DNA of 37,577 bases, from contig JASHRI010000515.1 of assembly GCA_030037435.1 (NCBI GenBank), forward strand, positions 1 to 37,577. Reading direction: 5' to 3'. Made by a program: the position numbers and the translations under genes. Shown one piece after another: positions 18,075 through 28,140 of the stretch (positions within the stretch are counted from its first letter, which is position 1; every line of letters begins with the position of its first letter). The notes below the pieces were generated by a model. It was not told where the DNA came from, ran no database searches, and saw nothing but the letters and a program-made list of their open reading frames with translations. This DNA comes from Candidatus Acidiferrales bacterium (GTDB taxonomy: Bacteria; Acidobacteriota; Terriglobia; Acidiferrales; UBA7541).

Positions 18075-19718
18075 TTGAAACTATCGACATCACTCGTAGA
18101 GCCACAAACTGTCAATAATGGGAAAGAACGAGGACCGCAAGCACTTCCAGACCATCACTGCAAGGTTTCGCCGATGCATGTAACGAGTGCCGCACCCGAA
18201 CGAACTTCGAGAGTTGCCGGAGCCTCGCCTCTCCGCAATCAGAGTTCTTTTCCTCAACAAGGTAACCGGTCTACCCATTTGAAGGCATCGTTTGCGCTTC
18301 GAATAAGGAGCGGGTTGTGGGTTCAAGTGGGATATGTGCTGCTCGATATATGTTTCGTGTCATTGAACGCAATCGCTGCATTGTACTTGCGTTTCGGACA
18401 CGGGCAGCACCACGGAGTCTTTTGGGGCGGGGGTAAAAGTCTCGCTTCGGATATTGGACTTCGCCAGTATGGTGCACTGTTTTTGGTTTACGTAGTCCTC
18501 ATAGTGTTGTTTTGTCAAAGCCGGCATCTTTACCGCACCTTGCGCGAACGAACAGCAGCAGGCGAATCGTTGGCGGTAGCCTGGGCCGTCGCTAGCGCAA
18601 CTCTTCTGCTCACTGCCTTCATTTTCGTGTCTGGGGTAAAGATATTTTCTCGTTTCGTAGTTCTCTTCTGCGGTGGGCTGAATCTAGCCATACTAATAGC
18701 TTGGAGGTTGGCAAGGCGTCAGTTAGTGATTAACCGCGTCACGCAAGGAGTCGGTGCCCGTAATGCGTTGATTATAGGTGCTGGCAGGGTCGGACAAGCG
18801 CTTGCTACTCAGTTCGAACAAAATCGCCTACTAGGGTACTGCGTAAGAGGTTTTCTCGACGGAAATCATATGGGAGATCCCCGTATCTTGGGGAAAATTG
18901 AGGATTTTGATCGCGTCATTCGCGCAGAATTTGTGGACGAAATATTTATCACTATCCCTTCCGAGCGCGAACTGGTTAAGCGAGTAGCCGCGGAGGCGAG
19001 ACATCTGGGTCTCGATGTGAAGGTCATCCCCGATCTTTACGATGGTCTCGGTTGGAACGCCGAGGTTCATTATCTCGGAGATTTCCCTGTAATGGACCTT
19101 CACAGCAAGCCTATTCCAGTCATTGGCTTATTTCTCAAGCGGGTATTGGACGTCGCCGTCGCCGCGACTGCACTCACTTTGCTGTCTCCATTTCTTGCAA
19201 TTCTTGCCATTGCGATCAAGCGAGATTCTCCTGGCCCGGTGCTTTATCGTTCAGCACGGGTTGGAAAAAAGGGACGGAAATTCGTGTGTTACAAATACCG
19301 AACTATGGTGGCCAACGCTGACACACTCAAGGAAGAGCTGCGCTGTCGCAATGAACGGGAGGGGCCTTTCTTCAAGATTTTGGACGATCCGCGGATCACG
19401 CGACTGGGAAAGGTGCTGCGCAAATACAGTCTAGATGAGTTGCCGCAACTGTGGAACGTACTTCGCGGGGACATGAGTTTGGTTGGCCCACGGCCTCATC
19501 CGCTCGACGATTATGAACGATACGACCTGGAGCACCTTCGCAGGCTCGATGTTAAACCAGGAATTACAGGCCTGTGGCAGGTCACAGCGCGTCAGGACCC
19601 GTCATTCGCTAAGAATATGTCCCTCGATTTGGCCTACATCGAAAACTGGCACTTCACACGAGATCTGAGAATTCTTCTGAAGACCATTCCCGTGGTGCTG
19701 AGGGCTTCAGGAAGCTAA
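18075..19718 (+). CDS. undecaprenyl-phosphate sugar phosphotransferase (WbaP/WcaJ family)
   Basis: C-terminal [57 protein letters not shown] ... [30 protein letters not shown]-terminus. The true start may be an internal ATG (18118 or 18177). Confidence 0.94.
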   Translation: MKLSTSLVEPQTVNNGKERGPQALPDHHCKVSPMHVTSAAPERTSRVAGASPLRNQSSFPQQGNRSTHLKASFALRIRSGLWVQVGYVLLDICFVSLNAIAALYLRFGHGQHHGVFWGGGKSLASDIGLRQYGALFLVYVVLIVLFCQSRHLYRTLRERTAAGESLAVAWAVASATLLLTAFIFVSGVKIFSRFVVLFCGGLNLAILIAWRLARRQLVINRVTQGVGARNALIIGAGRVGQALATQFEQNRLLGYCVRGFLDGNHMGDPRILGKIEDFDRVIRAEFVDEIFITIPSERELVKRVAAEARHLGLDVKVIPDLYDGLGWNAEVHYLGDFPVMDLHSKPIPVIGLFLKRVLDVAVAATALTLLSPFLAILAIAIKRDSPGPVLYRSARVGKKGRKFVCYKYRTMVANADTLKEELRCRNEREGPFFKILDDPRITRLGKVLRKYSLDELPQLWNVLRGDMSLVGPRPHPLDDYERYDLEHLRRLDVKPGITGLWQVTARQDPSFAKNMSLDLAYIENWHFTRDLRILLKTIPVVLRASGS

Positions 19719-19732
19719 TTTCTCGGCTGCGG

Positions 19733-20359
19733 ATGGCCCACCTACTTAAGGCGGCACTGAAGATCGAGAACGCTTTCCATGAGTACCGAATGGGGATATC
19801 GACCCGTGGTCTGTACGGCTTCGCCCCTGGCGACTGGAGCCATGAGGAGCACATCTATTACGGGACCGTTCCATTCAGAGGGATTTTTCGAATTCTGGAT
19901 TTTTTGGACTTGAAGAATACTGACGTAGTCGTTGACCTGGGCTGTGGCAAAGGGCGAGTACTTTGTTGCGCCGCGATGTACAGCGTCCAACAGGTAATTG
20001 GCGTAGACGATACCCGAGACTTATGTGATGTCGCCCTCAATAACCTGCGCCGGCTTAGCCGAAAACGAGCGCCTGCGGCGGTTATTCACGGCAAGGCGGA
20101 GCAGTTCGACTATTCGTTGGGAACTGTCTTCTACTTGTTCCATCCATTCGGCCCGAATACACTTCGATCCGTGATCTCTCGCATGAGCATCGGGCTGAGG
20201 CAGATACCCAGGCTCGCTCGTCTTGCCTACGTGAATCCACGACATGATTCGGTTCTCAAAGATACAGGAGTGCTGGAGCGCTATGAGCATTGGGCCCATC
20301 AGACCCCCCAGTCACGCTTTGTCTGCTATCCTGTGTCTTTCTGGAGGTTTCGAATCTGA
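19733..20359 (+). CDS. class I SAM-dependent methyltransferase
   Basis: 208 aa; DVVVDLGCGKGRVLCCAAMYSVQQVIGVD SAM-binding motif. Confidence 0.82.
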   Translation: MAHLLKAALKIENAFHEYRMGISTRGLYGFAPGDWSHEEHIYYGTVPFRGIFRILDFLDLKNTDVVVDLGCGKGRVLCCAAMYSVQQVIGVDDTRDLCDVALNNLRRLSRKRAPAAVIHGKAEQFDYSLGTVFYLFHPFGPNTLRSVISRMSIGLRQIPRLARLAYVNPRHDSVLKDTGVLERYEHWAHQTPQSRFVCYPVSFWRFRI

Positions 20360-21525
20360 CCGGATCCATCGGGGGATTTGTGGCTGAGGCCGGCTCCTCG
20401 TGGGATGTCTCTCAGGACTCCTCGAATCGTCAGTTTTATTTCTACAAGGGCCGAGTCGCGCTCTACGCATTGCTGCGGGCCTTGAGGGTTTCTCCAAGTG
20501 ACGAAATAATTGTACCGGTATACACATGTCCCGCGGTCATAGAGCCAATACAAGCTTTGGGTTGCCGCGCAGTCTACTGTGACATCGAGTGGAGGACGTT
20601 TGGCCTCTGTCCGGAACGGTTCAAATCTTCGATTACCAATCGTACAAAGGCGGCAATCGTCCAGCACACTTTCGGTGTGCCCAGTCTTATAGACGAACTG
20701 CTGTCAGTGGCGCGATGGGCCGGGATATCAGTTCTAGAGGACTGTTGCCACGTGTGTGCGTCAGCTTATCGAGGAAAACGCTTGGGCTTTTTTGGCGCGG
20801 CGGCGTTCTACTCCCACGACTGGGAGAAGCCGTTGTCCGTGGGCGGCGGCGGAGTGGCAATCGTAAACTCGCCGTCACTGGCCGAGTCGGCTAGTAGACT
20901 CTACTACTCAGAATTTGAAGCCGCCAGTTTCCACGATGAAAGGGAAATTATTGCGAGAACTGCCGGTGTGGCCGCCCGCAGGTTAGCGCGAACTTATGCT
21001 CGGGGCCTGATTCATCGATTGCGCTCCCACAGTCAGGCTGAACAAATCTGCGATCGGCTTCCAATGCATCACGCCGAGCTTGGGTCGGAGTATCAAAAGA
21101 GAATGCCAAGGTCATTGAAATACCGTCTACGCCAAATACTGTTGAATCCTCGTCAACGGATTTCTGCACGGAAATGGACAATCAATCGATACGAGGCTGG
21201 CTTTCGGAGCATAGGCATCAAATGCTACAAAGAGCCCGAGGACTGCGATGTCATTCTGTGGCGCTATCCGCTTTTGGCTTTGGACAAAATAAGGCTCTTG
21301 CAAGAAGCTCGTGAATGCGATGTCCGGCTAGTCGATTGGGGCGCGACCCCGTTGCGCTGCCTTTCTCTCGCGACTTCGAAGCCGAACCACGAACGTCGCT
21401 TTCCGACAGCCGAAGAAGTCACGAGCCAGGTCGTCACCCTGTGCCTGAATGAGAGGCAGGACGATGCCGAGGTGGATAGAACACTTGAGTTTCTTTGTAA
21501 AATGAAAAAGTCTGGCTTCATCTAA
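20356..21525 (+). CDS. DegT/DnrJ/EryC1/StrS-family aminotransferase
   Basis: GDEIIVP-like SPSDEIIVPVYTCPAVIEPIQALGCRAVYCDIE, VLEDCCHVCASAYRGKRLGFFGAAAFYSHDWEKPLSVGGGGVAI. Track ORF starts at 20290; CTG at 20356 with upstream GGAGG, or GTG at 20380, are alternative starts. Confidence 0.85.
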   Translation: MTGSIGGFVAEAGSSWDVSQDSSNRQFYFYKGRVALYALLRALRVSPSDEIIVPVYTCPAVIEPIQALGCRAVYCDIEWRTFGLCPERFKSSITNRTKAAIVQHTFGVPSLIDELLSVARWAGISVLEDCCHVCASAYRGKRLGFFGAAAFYSHDWEKPLSVGGGGVAIVNSPSLAESASRLYYSEFEAASFHDEREIIARTAGVAARRLARTYARGLIHRLRSHSQAEQICDRLPMHHAELGSEYQKRMPRSLKYRLRQILLNPRQRISARKWTINRYEAGFRSIGIKCYKEPEDCDVILWRYPLLALDKIRLLQEARECDVRLVDWGATPLRCLSLATSKPNHERRFPTAEEVTSQVVTLCLNERQDDAEVDRTLEFLCKMKKSGFI

Positions 21526-21569
21526 GCGCCACTGCCAATATAAAAAGGGGAGGACATAACTTTCTCCAT

Positions 21570-22403
21570 ATGATGATCTTCGAACGCCGGGTGGGCGGTC
21601 TGATTCGTTATCGGAAGATTTTTTTCCCAACGTCTGAGGCGGCCCTTCAAATTAGTAGGTCCGTTCTGTTGACTGAGGTTGTCCGACTGTTCGGCGTTTT
21701 CGGCGATCTCGGCGTGCCGCCTAACGTCGTCAGGCATCGGCAGCTCTTGACCGTTTGGGTGGATCTTTCAGTCGGACTTGACCGTGTCTGGGGCGGCATG
21801 AAGAGGAAGAGCTGTCGCTACGAAATTCATCGGGCCGAGAAGATGCTGAGTCGCGTGACGATTGAAATTAACTCCCCAAAAGCGATGAAGGACTTCTTAA
21901 GCGTTTACAATCACTTCGCCGAAACAAAGGGTCCAGTTCCGCGGTTGAGTGCTCCTAAATTGAGCCAATATTCAGCTAATGGCGAGCTGCTAATGGCCTA
22001 TCTAGATGATCGGCCCCTCTGTGGCCACTTGCTGCTGTGCGACCGTAGCGCAGGCATCGCCAGGCTCCTTTATTCGGGGAGCCGGCGACTCGAATCTGCC
22101 GAGGACGCTGCGGCTTGTGGCGCGCTGAACCGCTATTTGCACTGGTATGAAATGCAGCGCTACCACGCTCAAGGATTCGTCACCTATGATCTTGGGGGGA
22201 TTCGAACTCAACTGCATCCAACTGCGCAATTCAAATTGTCGTTGGGTGGCACCATCGTGACAGAGCATACCTACCTGCTAAGCGGCTCGCGTCAAATTGC
22301 AAAGCTGGGTAACTTTCTGTATGAGAAATTCCTCGAAGAATCTCCGAATGTATCCAAGGTTGACTTCCCCAATCGTCTTATGGACGCAAACGGGCCAGGC
22401 TAG
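21570..22403 (+). CDS. FemAB/GNAT-like acyl- or aminoacyltransferase
   Basis: 277 aa; VWGGMKRKSCRYEIHRAEK, FLSVYNHFAETKG, GHLLLCDRSAGIARLLYSGSRR, YDLGGI layout as in FemAB-like GNAT proteins. Confidence 0.65.
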   Translation: MMIFERRVGGLIRYRKIFFPTSEAALQISRSVLLTEVVRLFGVFGDLGVPPNVVRHRQLLTVWVDLSVGLDRVWGGMKRKSCRYEIHRAEKMLSRVTIEINSPKAMKDFLSVYNHFAETKGPVPRLSAPKLSQYSANGELLMAYLDDRPLCGHLLLCDRSAGIARLLYSGSRRLESAEDAAACGALNRYLHWYEMQRYHAQGFVTYDLGGIRTQLHPTAQFKLSLGGTIVTEHTYLLSGSRQIAKLGNFLYEKFLEESPNVSKVDFPNRLMDANGPG

Positions 22404-22484
22404 CCGGACGCGTCGAGTAAATCCCATTGGATTTCGGACATCACAAGAGACATACTCAGAACTCAGATCCTAGGGAACAAACTG

Positions 22485-23186
22485 ATGATTGACACACGAA
22501 AATTTCTGAAGGCGTTCGCGGGTCCACGTGAGACCTTCATTGGCGTGATCGATCGACTGAGATATCCGATGTACAAGCGCTACGTCGGCCCCCCAAGATT
22601 ATACGAAGCGCTTGGCCGATATCAATTTGATGTCTTGATTCGATGGGGGCTCCGCCCTGAGCATTCCCTGCTTGACATTGGTTGTGGTTCGCTACGGGCG
22701 GGTAGGTTCTTTATTCACTATTTGAACCGGGGAAATTATTTTGGCATCGAACCGAACAGTCACTTGGTGAAGGAAGGAGTTACGCATAACATCGGCGACG
22801 ATACGATCACGCAAAAGTGCCCGACGTTCAGGTATGATGGCGACTTTAATTTGAGCGGATTCGGACGGGAGTTCGATTTTATTCTGGCACATTCGATCTT
22901 TACACATGCGGCCCAGCATCAAATCGAGAAGTGTTTCGACTCAGCTCGATCCGTAATGTCCCCGAGCTCTCTTTTCTTTGCGAATTACAATCGTGGCCAG
23001 TGCGATTATCTCGGCAAGGAGTGGATCTACCCCGGCCACGTAGCGTTTACCTTCGAATCTATTTCAAGCTGGGCGAAGAAGTCAGGGTTGGCGTGCAGCG
23101 AATTGGATCAGGAGCATCCTACAGTGGCGTCGTGGATTGTGGCCTATGATCCAAGCTGCCATCCCCTGATGACGGATTCTCGATAG
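22485..23186 (+). CDS. class I SAM-dependent methyltransferase
   Basis: 233 aa; HSLLDIGCGSLRAGRFFIHYLNRGNYFGIEPN; FILAHSIFTHAAQHQIEKCF. Confidence 0.85.
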   Translation: MIDTRKFLKAFAGPRETFIGVIDRLRYPMYKRYVGPPRLYEALGRYQFDVLIRWGLRPEHSLLDIGCGSLRAGRFFIHYLNRGNYFGIEPNSHLVKEGVTHNIGDDTITQKCPTFRYDGDFNLSGFGREFDFILAHSIFTHAAQHQIEKCFDSARSVMSPSSLFFANYNRGQCDYLGKEWIYPGHVAFTFESISSWAKKSGLACSELDQEHPTVASWIVAYDPSCHPLMTDSR

Positions 23187-23260
23187 AAATGGAACTCTCT
23201 CCAAAGGTCGACGCTTGACCGCCACCAGCGAGCAAAGTCGCAGCGCGAGCCTAGGCTGCC

Positions 23261-24808
23261 ATTATTAATAACAAATCGTCGGATAACATCGATACTGTTT
23301 GGTTAGCCAGCGCTTCTTTCGTCACGTTGGCCGGCGGTTTCTTGGGCCGCGCCCTTCAAGTGGGATGTCAGATTTCGCTGGCTCGGTTTCTGGGACCGGC
23401 TACTTTTGGCCTGTACGCCATAGGATGGGCAGTGCTGAGGGTCGCCAATGTACTGTCACCAATCGGCGTGGACAGCGGGGTGATTCACTTCGCGTCCAGC
23501 GAGATCGTAAAGCTCAATCGTCAGCGCCTCGGTCGGATTCTCGTGGAATCGATGACCCTGGCGATGTTGTCTGGAGCACTCGTTGGGCTGGCGCTGTGCG
23601 TGGCCGCGCCTGCGCTGGCGCACCGAGTATTCCATAAGGGTTCGGTGCTGCCGACAATTTATGTGTTCGCTGCCGGGGTCCCGCTTGCTGCGGGATTGAG
23701 AGTAGCCTCGGCATCGACAACGGTCTCCCAGTCGATGAAGTATAGCGTGTATGCGGAATCGATCGCGCAACCCGGTACCAATCTGCTCTTAATCGTAGTT
23801 TTCTATCTAGTCGGCTGGCGGCTCTTGGGAGCTGTCTTGGCAACCGTGATTTCCTTCGGCGCGGCTTTGGCCGTAGCACTGCACTATGAACGGAAGCTTT
23901 TTCCAGAGTTTCAGTATTTAGGTGGCCGCCGTTCCTTGGCGGCTGGGCGTGAGCTGTTGAAGTTTTCGTTGGTTGCTTGGCTTGCTAGCGTCTTTCTGAA
24001 CGTCATGCCATGGATCGACCGACTATTTGTGGGCGCTTACCTACCAGCAACAGAGGTTGGAGTTTACCAAGCCGCTGCCCAGACGTCAGTACTTCTTAGC
24101 GTTATCGCGGGGGCACTAAATGCGGTCGTCAGCCCGCGTATTTCGTCCCTTCACCACAGCTCCCAACGAGAGCGGCTCCACCAAGTGTATAAGGTAGCGA
24201 CGAAATGGATGGTTTATACGAGTGTTCCGATCCTGTTGCTATTCTGTTCTGTACCCAAGCAGGTGCTCACGCTGCTTTATGGAGGCAGCTACGTCAACGG
24301 CTCCAGACCGCTGATCATCCTCTCGATTATGTGGATGATCGACGCAATGGCCGGGCCGGTTGGAATTTTACTTATTTTCACCGGTCGTCAGAAGGTTGTG
24401 TCAATTGTCGCCGCAGCCGGAATGTCACTCTGCATTGGTCTTAACTATTTGTTTGTCCCTGGATATGGGGCGGTCGGCGCGGCCATGGCGACCGGGCTGA
24501 CTAATAGCGCTATGATGTTGGCGCTGTTGCTTGCGGCTCGCATCATGGTTGGAGTTTGGCCGTTTGACAAGCGCTGGACCAAGGGGGCCTTGGCGACCGG
24601 GGCATCAGTGGGTGCGCTTGTGCTCGCGGCGCACGTTCATGTGCAACCGGTGCTGCCGAGTGTGCTGTTTCGTCTAGCTTTATCAACGACTGCGTTCGTG
24701 GGTGGACTGCTCCTGCTCGGACTTGACTTAGAGGATCGCGAGATGCTTCGAGTCCTCAAACATTATTTGGTTGCTCTCACCAGGGCTGCAAGGACTAACG
24801 TAGCTTGA
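23261..24808 (+). CDS. Wzx-type oligosaccharide flippase
   Basis: SFVTLAGGFLGRALQVGCQISLARFLGPATFGLYAIGWAVLRVANVLSPIGVDSGVI; multi-TM MATE/Wzx-like. Track ORF begins at TTG 23327, but homology-like sequence extends upstream to about 23261, with no ATG/GTG. Confidence 0.85.
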   Translation: MINNKSSDNIDTVWLASASFVTLAGGFLGRALQVGCQISLARFLGPATFGLYAIGWAVLRVANVLSPIGVDSGVIHFASSEIVKLNRQRLGRILVESMTLAMLSGALVGLALCVAAPALAHRVFHKGSVLPTIYVFAAGVPLAAGLRVASASTTVSQSMKYSVYAESIAQPGTNLLLIVVFYLVGWRLLGAVLATVISFGAALAVALHYERKLFPEFQYLGGRRSLAAGRELLKFSLVAWLASVFLNVMPWIDRLFVGAYLPATEVGVYQAAAQTSVLLSVIAGALNAVVSPRISSLHHSSQRERLHQVYKVATKWMVYTSVPILLLFCSVPKQVLTLLYGGSYVNGSRPLIILSIMWMIDAMAGPVGILLIFTGRQKVVSIVAAAGMSLCIGLNYLFVPGYGAVGAAMATGLTNSAMMLALLLAARIMVGVWPFDKRWTKGALATGASVGALVLAAHVHVQPVLPSVLFRLALSTTAFVGGLLLLGLDLEDREMLRVLKHYLVALTRAARTNVA

Positions 24809-24908
24809 GCTTCCGGAGAAAGGTCACGCGATGCAATACTGCAAAATAGACTCGCAGCATTTAGTTACCGACGACTGTTCCCAGAGTGGACGCTCCTAAC
24901 CGGCTCGT

Positions 24909-25931
24909 ATGGTCGAAAGACCGACCAGCTTTGATCCGATTCCTACTCCTGTGCATTCCGCCAAAGAGCCGCAGATAGTATTTTTAATTTCGCTACCCCG
25001 GAGCGGTTCGACGCTTCTTCAGAAGATTTTGACTGCTCATCCCGAGGTCGCATCGACCGGCGAACCATGGATTCTCCTCCCGTTGGCATTCCTGGACAGC
25101 GAGCGCACGATCGAGGCTATCTACGATCACGCCAATGCAGCCAGGGGCATTCGGGAGCTAATAGGGAACCTTCCTAAAGGTCGTCAATCCTACATTGCCC
25201 ATCTTAGGCAGTTTTGTATGGGTATTTTTCAAGACCTAGCACACGGCGCACCCATTTTCCTTGATAAGGACCCACGCTACTATTTGATCCTGGACTTCCT
25301 TGTGGAATTGTTTCCGGAAGCCAAGTTCATTTTTCTGTTTCGAAACCCTTTGGATGTCATGTCGTCGATGATAAATACGTGGCTCAGCAATAAACTAACG
25401 TTGCATGCCTACCACATCGACCTCTACGAAGGAGTGCGACTGATGAGCAGAGGGTGTCGAGTCCACGCCAATCGTGGCATCGACGTACATTATGAGCAGC
25501 TGGTACACGAACCGCGAGAGGAGATAGCAAGGATCTGCCGGTTTCTGCAGATCTCATACCGCGACGACCTTCTCGTAAATTTCAAGTCTGTGGACTTCGG
25601 TGGATCGATGGGTGACCCAACCGGAGCCCTTCAATATAACGAGGTCTCGCCTGCCTCAGTTAACATTTGGCCAAAAAAACTGAACAATGTCTATCGCCTC
25701 AGGTTCGCACGCAAATATCTTAAAGTGCTCGGTAATGATGTTTTGGCTCCATGGCGCTTCAGCGTTGAGGAATTCGATCGGACGGCTAGCAAGATGAATG
25801 TGCGCTTTGCCGGGTCGCTGAAAGATATGGCCTACCGTCAAATGAGCGATGCCTGGCGGCTTCTTTCAGGCACGCGCATCAGGAAAATGCTTCGCGAGCG
25901 CAAGTATCGCGAGGTTTATCTTATTCGGTAG
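24909..25931 (+). CDS. sulfotransferase family protein
   Basis: 340 aa; IVFLISLPRSGSTLLQKILTAHPEVASTGEPWILLPL (5'-PSB loop), FLDKDPRYYLILDFLVELFPEAKFIFLFRNPLDVMSS (3'-PB motif). Confidence 0.92.
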   Translation: MVERPTSFDPIPTPVHSAKEPQIVFLISLPRSGSTLLQKILTAHPEVASTGEPWILLPLAFLDSERTIEAIYDHANAARGIRELIGNLPKGRQSYIAHLRQFCMGIFQDLAHGAPIFLDKDPRYYLILDFLVELFPEAKFIFLFRNPLDVMSSMINTWLSNKLTLHAYHIDLYEGVRLMSRGCRVHANRGIDVHYEQLVHEPREEIARICRFLQISYRDDLLVNFKSVDFGGSMGDPTGALQYNEVSPASVNIWPKKLNNVYRLRFARKYLKVLGNDVLAPWRFSVEEFDRTASKMNVRFAGSLKDMAYRQMSDAWRLLSGTRIRKMLRERKYREVYLIR

Positions 25932-25936
25932 ATGAT

Positions 25937-26019
25937 GGGGGAACTTGCTCGATGGTTTCGCGAGATTCCTCAGGTGCTTCAACACATCAGTTACATCTGA
26001 CAATCGAGCATGTTCCTCC
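25937..26019. other. large imperfect inverted repeat between the sulfotransferase and GT4 genes
   Basis: GGAACTTGCTCGAT (25940-25953) / ATCGAGCATGTTCC (26003-26016), 13/14 paired, extended outward by G-U and two G-C pairs. Confidence 0.65.
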
Positions 26020-26172
26020 CCTGAAAGTCCTTTACGTCAGTTTTAGGTCGCAACACTTATCTCGATGTTTGCGCGTGTCGCGGGATACGCCACCAACGGT
26101 TGGGGGTGGGCGTGAACACATACGCTTGTGACTCAAATCAGAGGTTCTGACGACTAACGGAGCGGAGCATAC

Positions 26173-27297
26173 TTGTCTCAAGGTGCACCTCTGAACGGCT
26201 TGCGATTGCTTGTAGTCACGTCTTTATTTCCTCCTGCCACAGGGGGGGCATCCGAGGACTTTCGCCTTCTAGCCGCTGCGTGGCAGGAATGCAGCGCCAT
26301 CAACCACATAGTCATACTGACAGAACGTCGAAAGGGAAGTCCAAGACGAGAGGACAGAGGGAAAATTCTGATTCGACGAGTCCTTCCGTCCCGAGACACG
26401 AATCTCCGACTGAATGCGGCGCTGCGCATGATTCGCTCGGCCTTTACCTACCCGCTACTCACCCTTGCGATTGTCTGGCACATGCATCGGGAAAGCACTC
26501 GCGCTGTGCTGGTACACGGCCGATATGGCAGAAAGAGCTTCCTCAGGATATTGAAGTTGTGCGGCGCGAAGGTAGCGGTATTTCTCTCTGATCACTATAC
26601 ATCGCCAAGAAACTTATCGCATTGCGATGCGATAATTTGCATAGCTGAGAACGTTCACGATCGTGCCACTCGCGACCTAGGGCCCACAAGCAAGATCCAC
26701 TACGTCCCATTGCCTTTCATTCAACCAAGTTCAGCTCCGAGTTCAATGTCCAACCTTCCGAGACCATACTTTTTGTTTATCGGTACTGCTTGCGCGCAGA
26801 AAGGTGTCGACGTGTTGCTTGAAGCGTTTGCAGTGTTCCGACGGGAAAAACCGGGGTTTCGATTGTTGTTAGCCGGTCCAATTCGTGAGTACTCCCTAAC
26901 ACGTATAGCGGGCAGCGGCACAACTTTTCTTGGGGAAGTAGATAGGTCGAGAGTGCTCACGTTAATCCAACAAGCCGAAGCAGTTGTATTACCCTCTAGA
27001 TCGGAAGCCCTGCCGCGCGTTTGCTTGGAGGCCATTGCCTTAGGGACAACTGCGATCTGTCCGCCGGGTGTTCCCGAGCTTGAGCGAGCTTGTCCGGAAT
27101 GGGTACTCCCAAGTATTACACCGCAAAATGTGTTAGAGAAACTTCGTCAGGCGGTAAATTCATCGTTCCAGGTATCCTTTCGGTTCGAGAAACATGATTC
27201 TAGGCTTGTCGCCCATCGAATCGCCGAAGTCTGCTCGGCTATGTTAGAGGACGCCGACGATTCTAAAAGACTGCGGGCACCCGGGCTTCCTTTTTAG
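26173..27297 (+). CDS. glycosyltransferase family 4
   Basis: 374 aa; LRLLVVTSLFPPATGGASEDFRLLAAAW; PYFLFIGTACAQKGVDVLLEAFAVFRREKPGFRLLLAGP; VLPSRSEALPRVCLEAIALGT. Probable TTG start. Confidence 0.88.
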   Translation: MSQGAPLNGLRLLVVTSLFPPATGGASEDFRLLAAAWQECSAINHIVILTERRKGSPRREDRGKILIRRVLPSRDTNLRLNAALRMIRSAFTYPLLTLAIVWHMHRESTRAVLVHGRYGRKSFLRILKLCGAKVAVFLSDHYTSPRNLSHCDAIICIAENVHDRATRDLGPTSKIHYVPLPFIQPSSAPSSMSNLPRPYFLFIGTACAQKGVDVLLEAFAVFRREKPGFRLLLAGPIREYSLTRIAGSGTTFLGEVDRSRVLTLIQQAEAVVLPSRSEALPRVCLEAIALGTTAICPPGVPELERACPEWVLPSITPQNVLEKLRQAVNSSFQVSFRFEKHDSRLVAHRIAEVCSAMLEDADDSKRLRAPGLPF

Positions 27298-27351
27298 GAG
27301 GAGTGAACTGATCCCTATTGGGCTCGGGATTTCGAGGTCGCGGACTTCCAT

Positions 27352-28140
27352 ATGTCGCCGCTAAGGGAAAGAGAGGATGTCAACGACCAAGGCTTCGTCC
27401 TCGGTGAATCACTGGGCGAAGCGAATATAAGCGCAAGAATTGCGGTGTTTGACGAGCTCGAACCGATCGGCCAGGGCGGTACCTTTGCCGATATAGGTTG
27501 TGGCCGCGGCGAGTGCAGCTTGGAACTAGCGAGACGCTGCAGCCGCATCTTGCTCGTTGACGTACGCCCGCAAAATATCGACGCAAGTAGGGCTCGAATG
27601 GCACGCCTCAGTGCAACAAAGGCGCACTACTATTGCGCTGCAGCGGAGTTACTGCCGATCGCAGACGCCGTTTGTGATGCAGTGTTTTTGGTCGAGGTAT
27701 TGGAGCACGTTCGCGAGGTCCCGGAGACCTTACGAGAAATCTTTCGGATCTTGAAACCGAGTGGTCGCTGCTACTTGAGTGTTCCCAACCGACTCTTTCC
27801 ATTTGAGAACCATCCCGTAAAGTTTATGGGGATAACCGTTACACCTAAGTTATTTCCACTGCTAACGTGGTGTCCTCCGCTACATAATCGAATGGCCACT
27901 GCCCGTATATTTACCCCCGCTGAGATCCGCCGAATAGCGGCAAAGACCGGTTTTCAACCGCCCAAGGTCGGATATGTTATGCCGCCTTTTGAAAGGAGCG
28001 GACTGGCCTTTCTGCGCGGATTCACAGGGGCGTGGAGTCGATCGCCCCTGCGAGTTTTCGGAGTGAGTATCGCTGCCGTTCTCAGGAAGCCTGATCTAAC
28101 AGATCATCCCGCGGGGCGTGCAGAGAGGCGCTTCCTGTGA
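27352..28140 (+). CDS. class I SAM-dependent methyltransferase
   Basis: 262 aa; TFADIGCGRGECSLELARRCSRILLVDVRPQNID; DAVFLVEVLEHVREVPETLREIFRILKPSGRCYLSVPN. Confidence 0.9.
   Translation: MSPLREREDVNDQGFVLGESLGEANISARIAVFDELEPIGQGGTFADIGCGRGECSLELARRCSRILLVDVRPQNIDASRARMARLSATKAHYYCAAAELLPIADAVCDAVFLVEVLEHVREVPETLREIFRILKPSGRCYLSVPNRLFPFENHPVKFMGITVTPKLFPLLTWCPPLHNRMATARIFTPAEIRRIAAKTGFQPPKVGYVMPPFERSGLAFLRGFTGAWSRSPLRVFGVSIAAVLRKPDLTDHPAGRAERRFL

Noticed and set aside
18572-18582. ops-like sequence GGCGGTAGCCT (RfaH ops is GGCGGTAGCGT) downstream of the NusG-like gene
   Set aside because: It lies well inside the sugar transferase coding frame (LAVAWAV), over 400 bp past the gene start and not in a leader; most likely a chance codon match.
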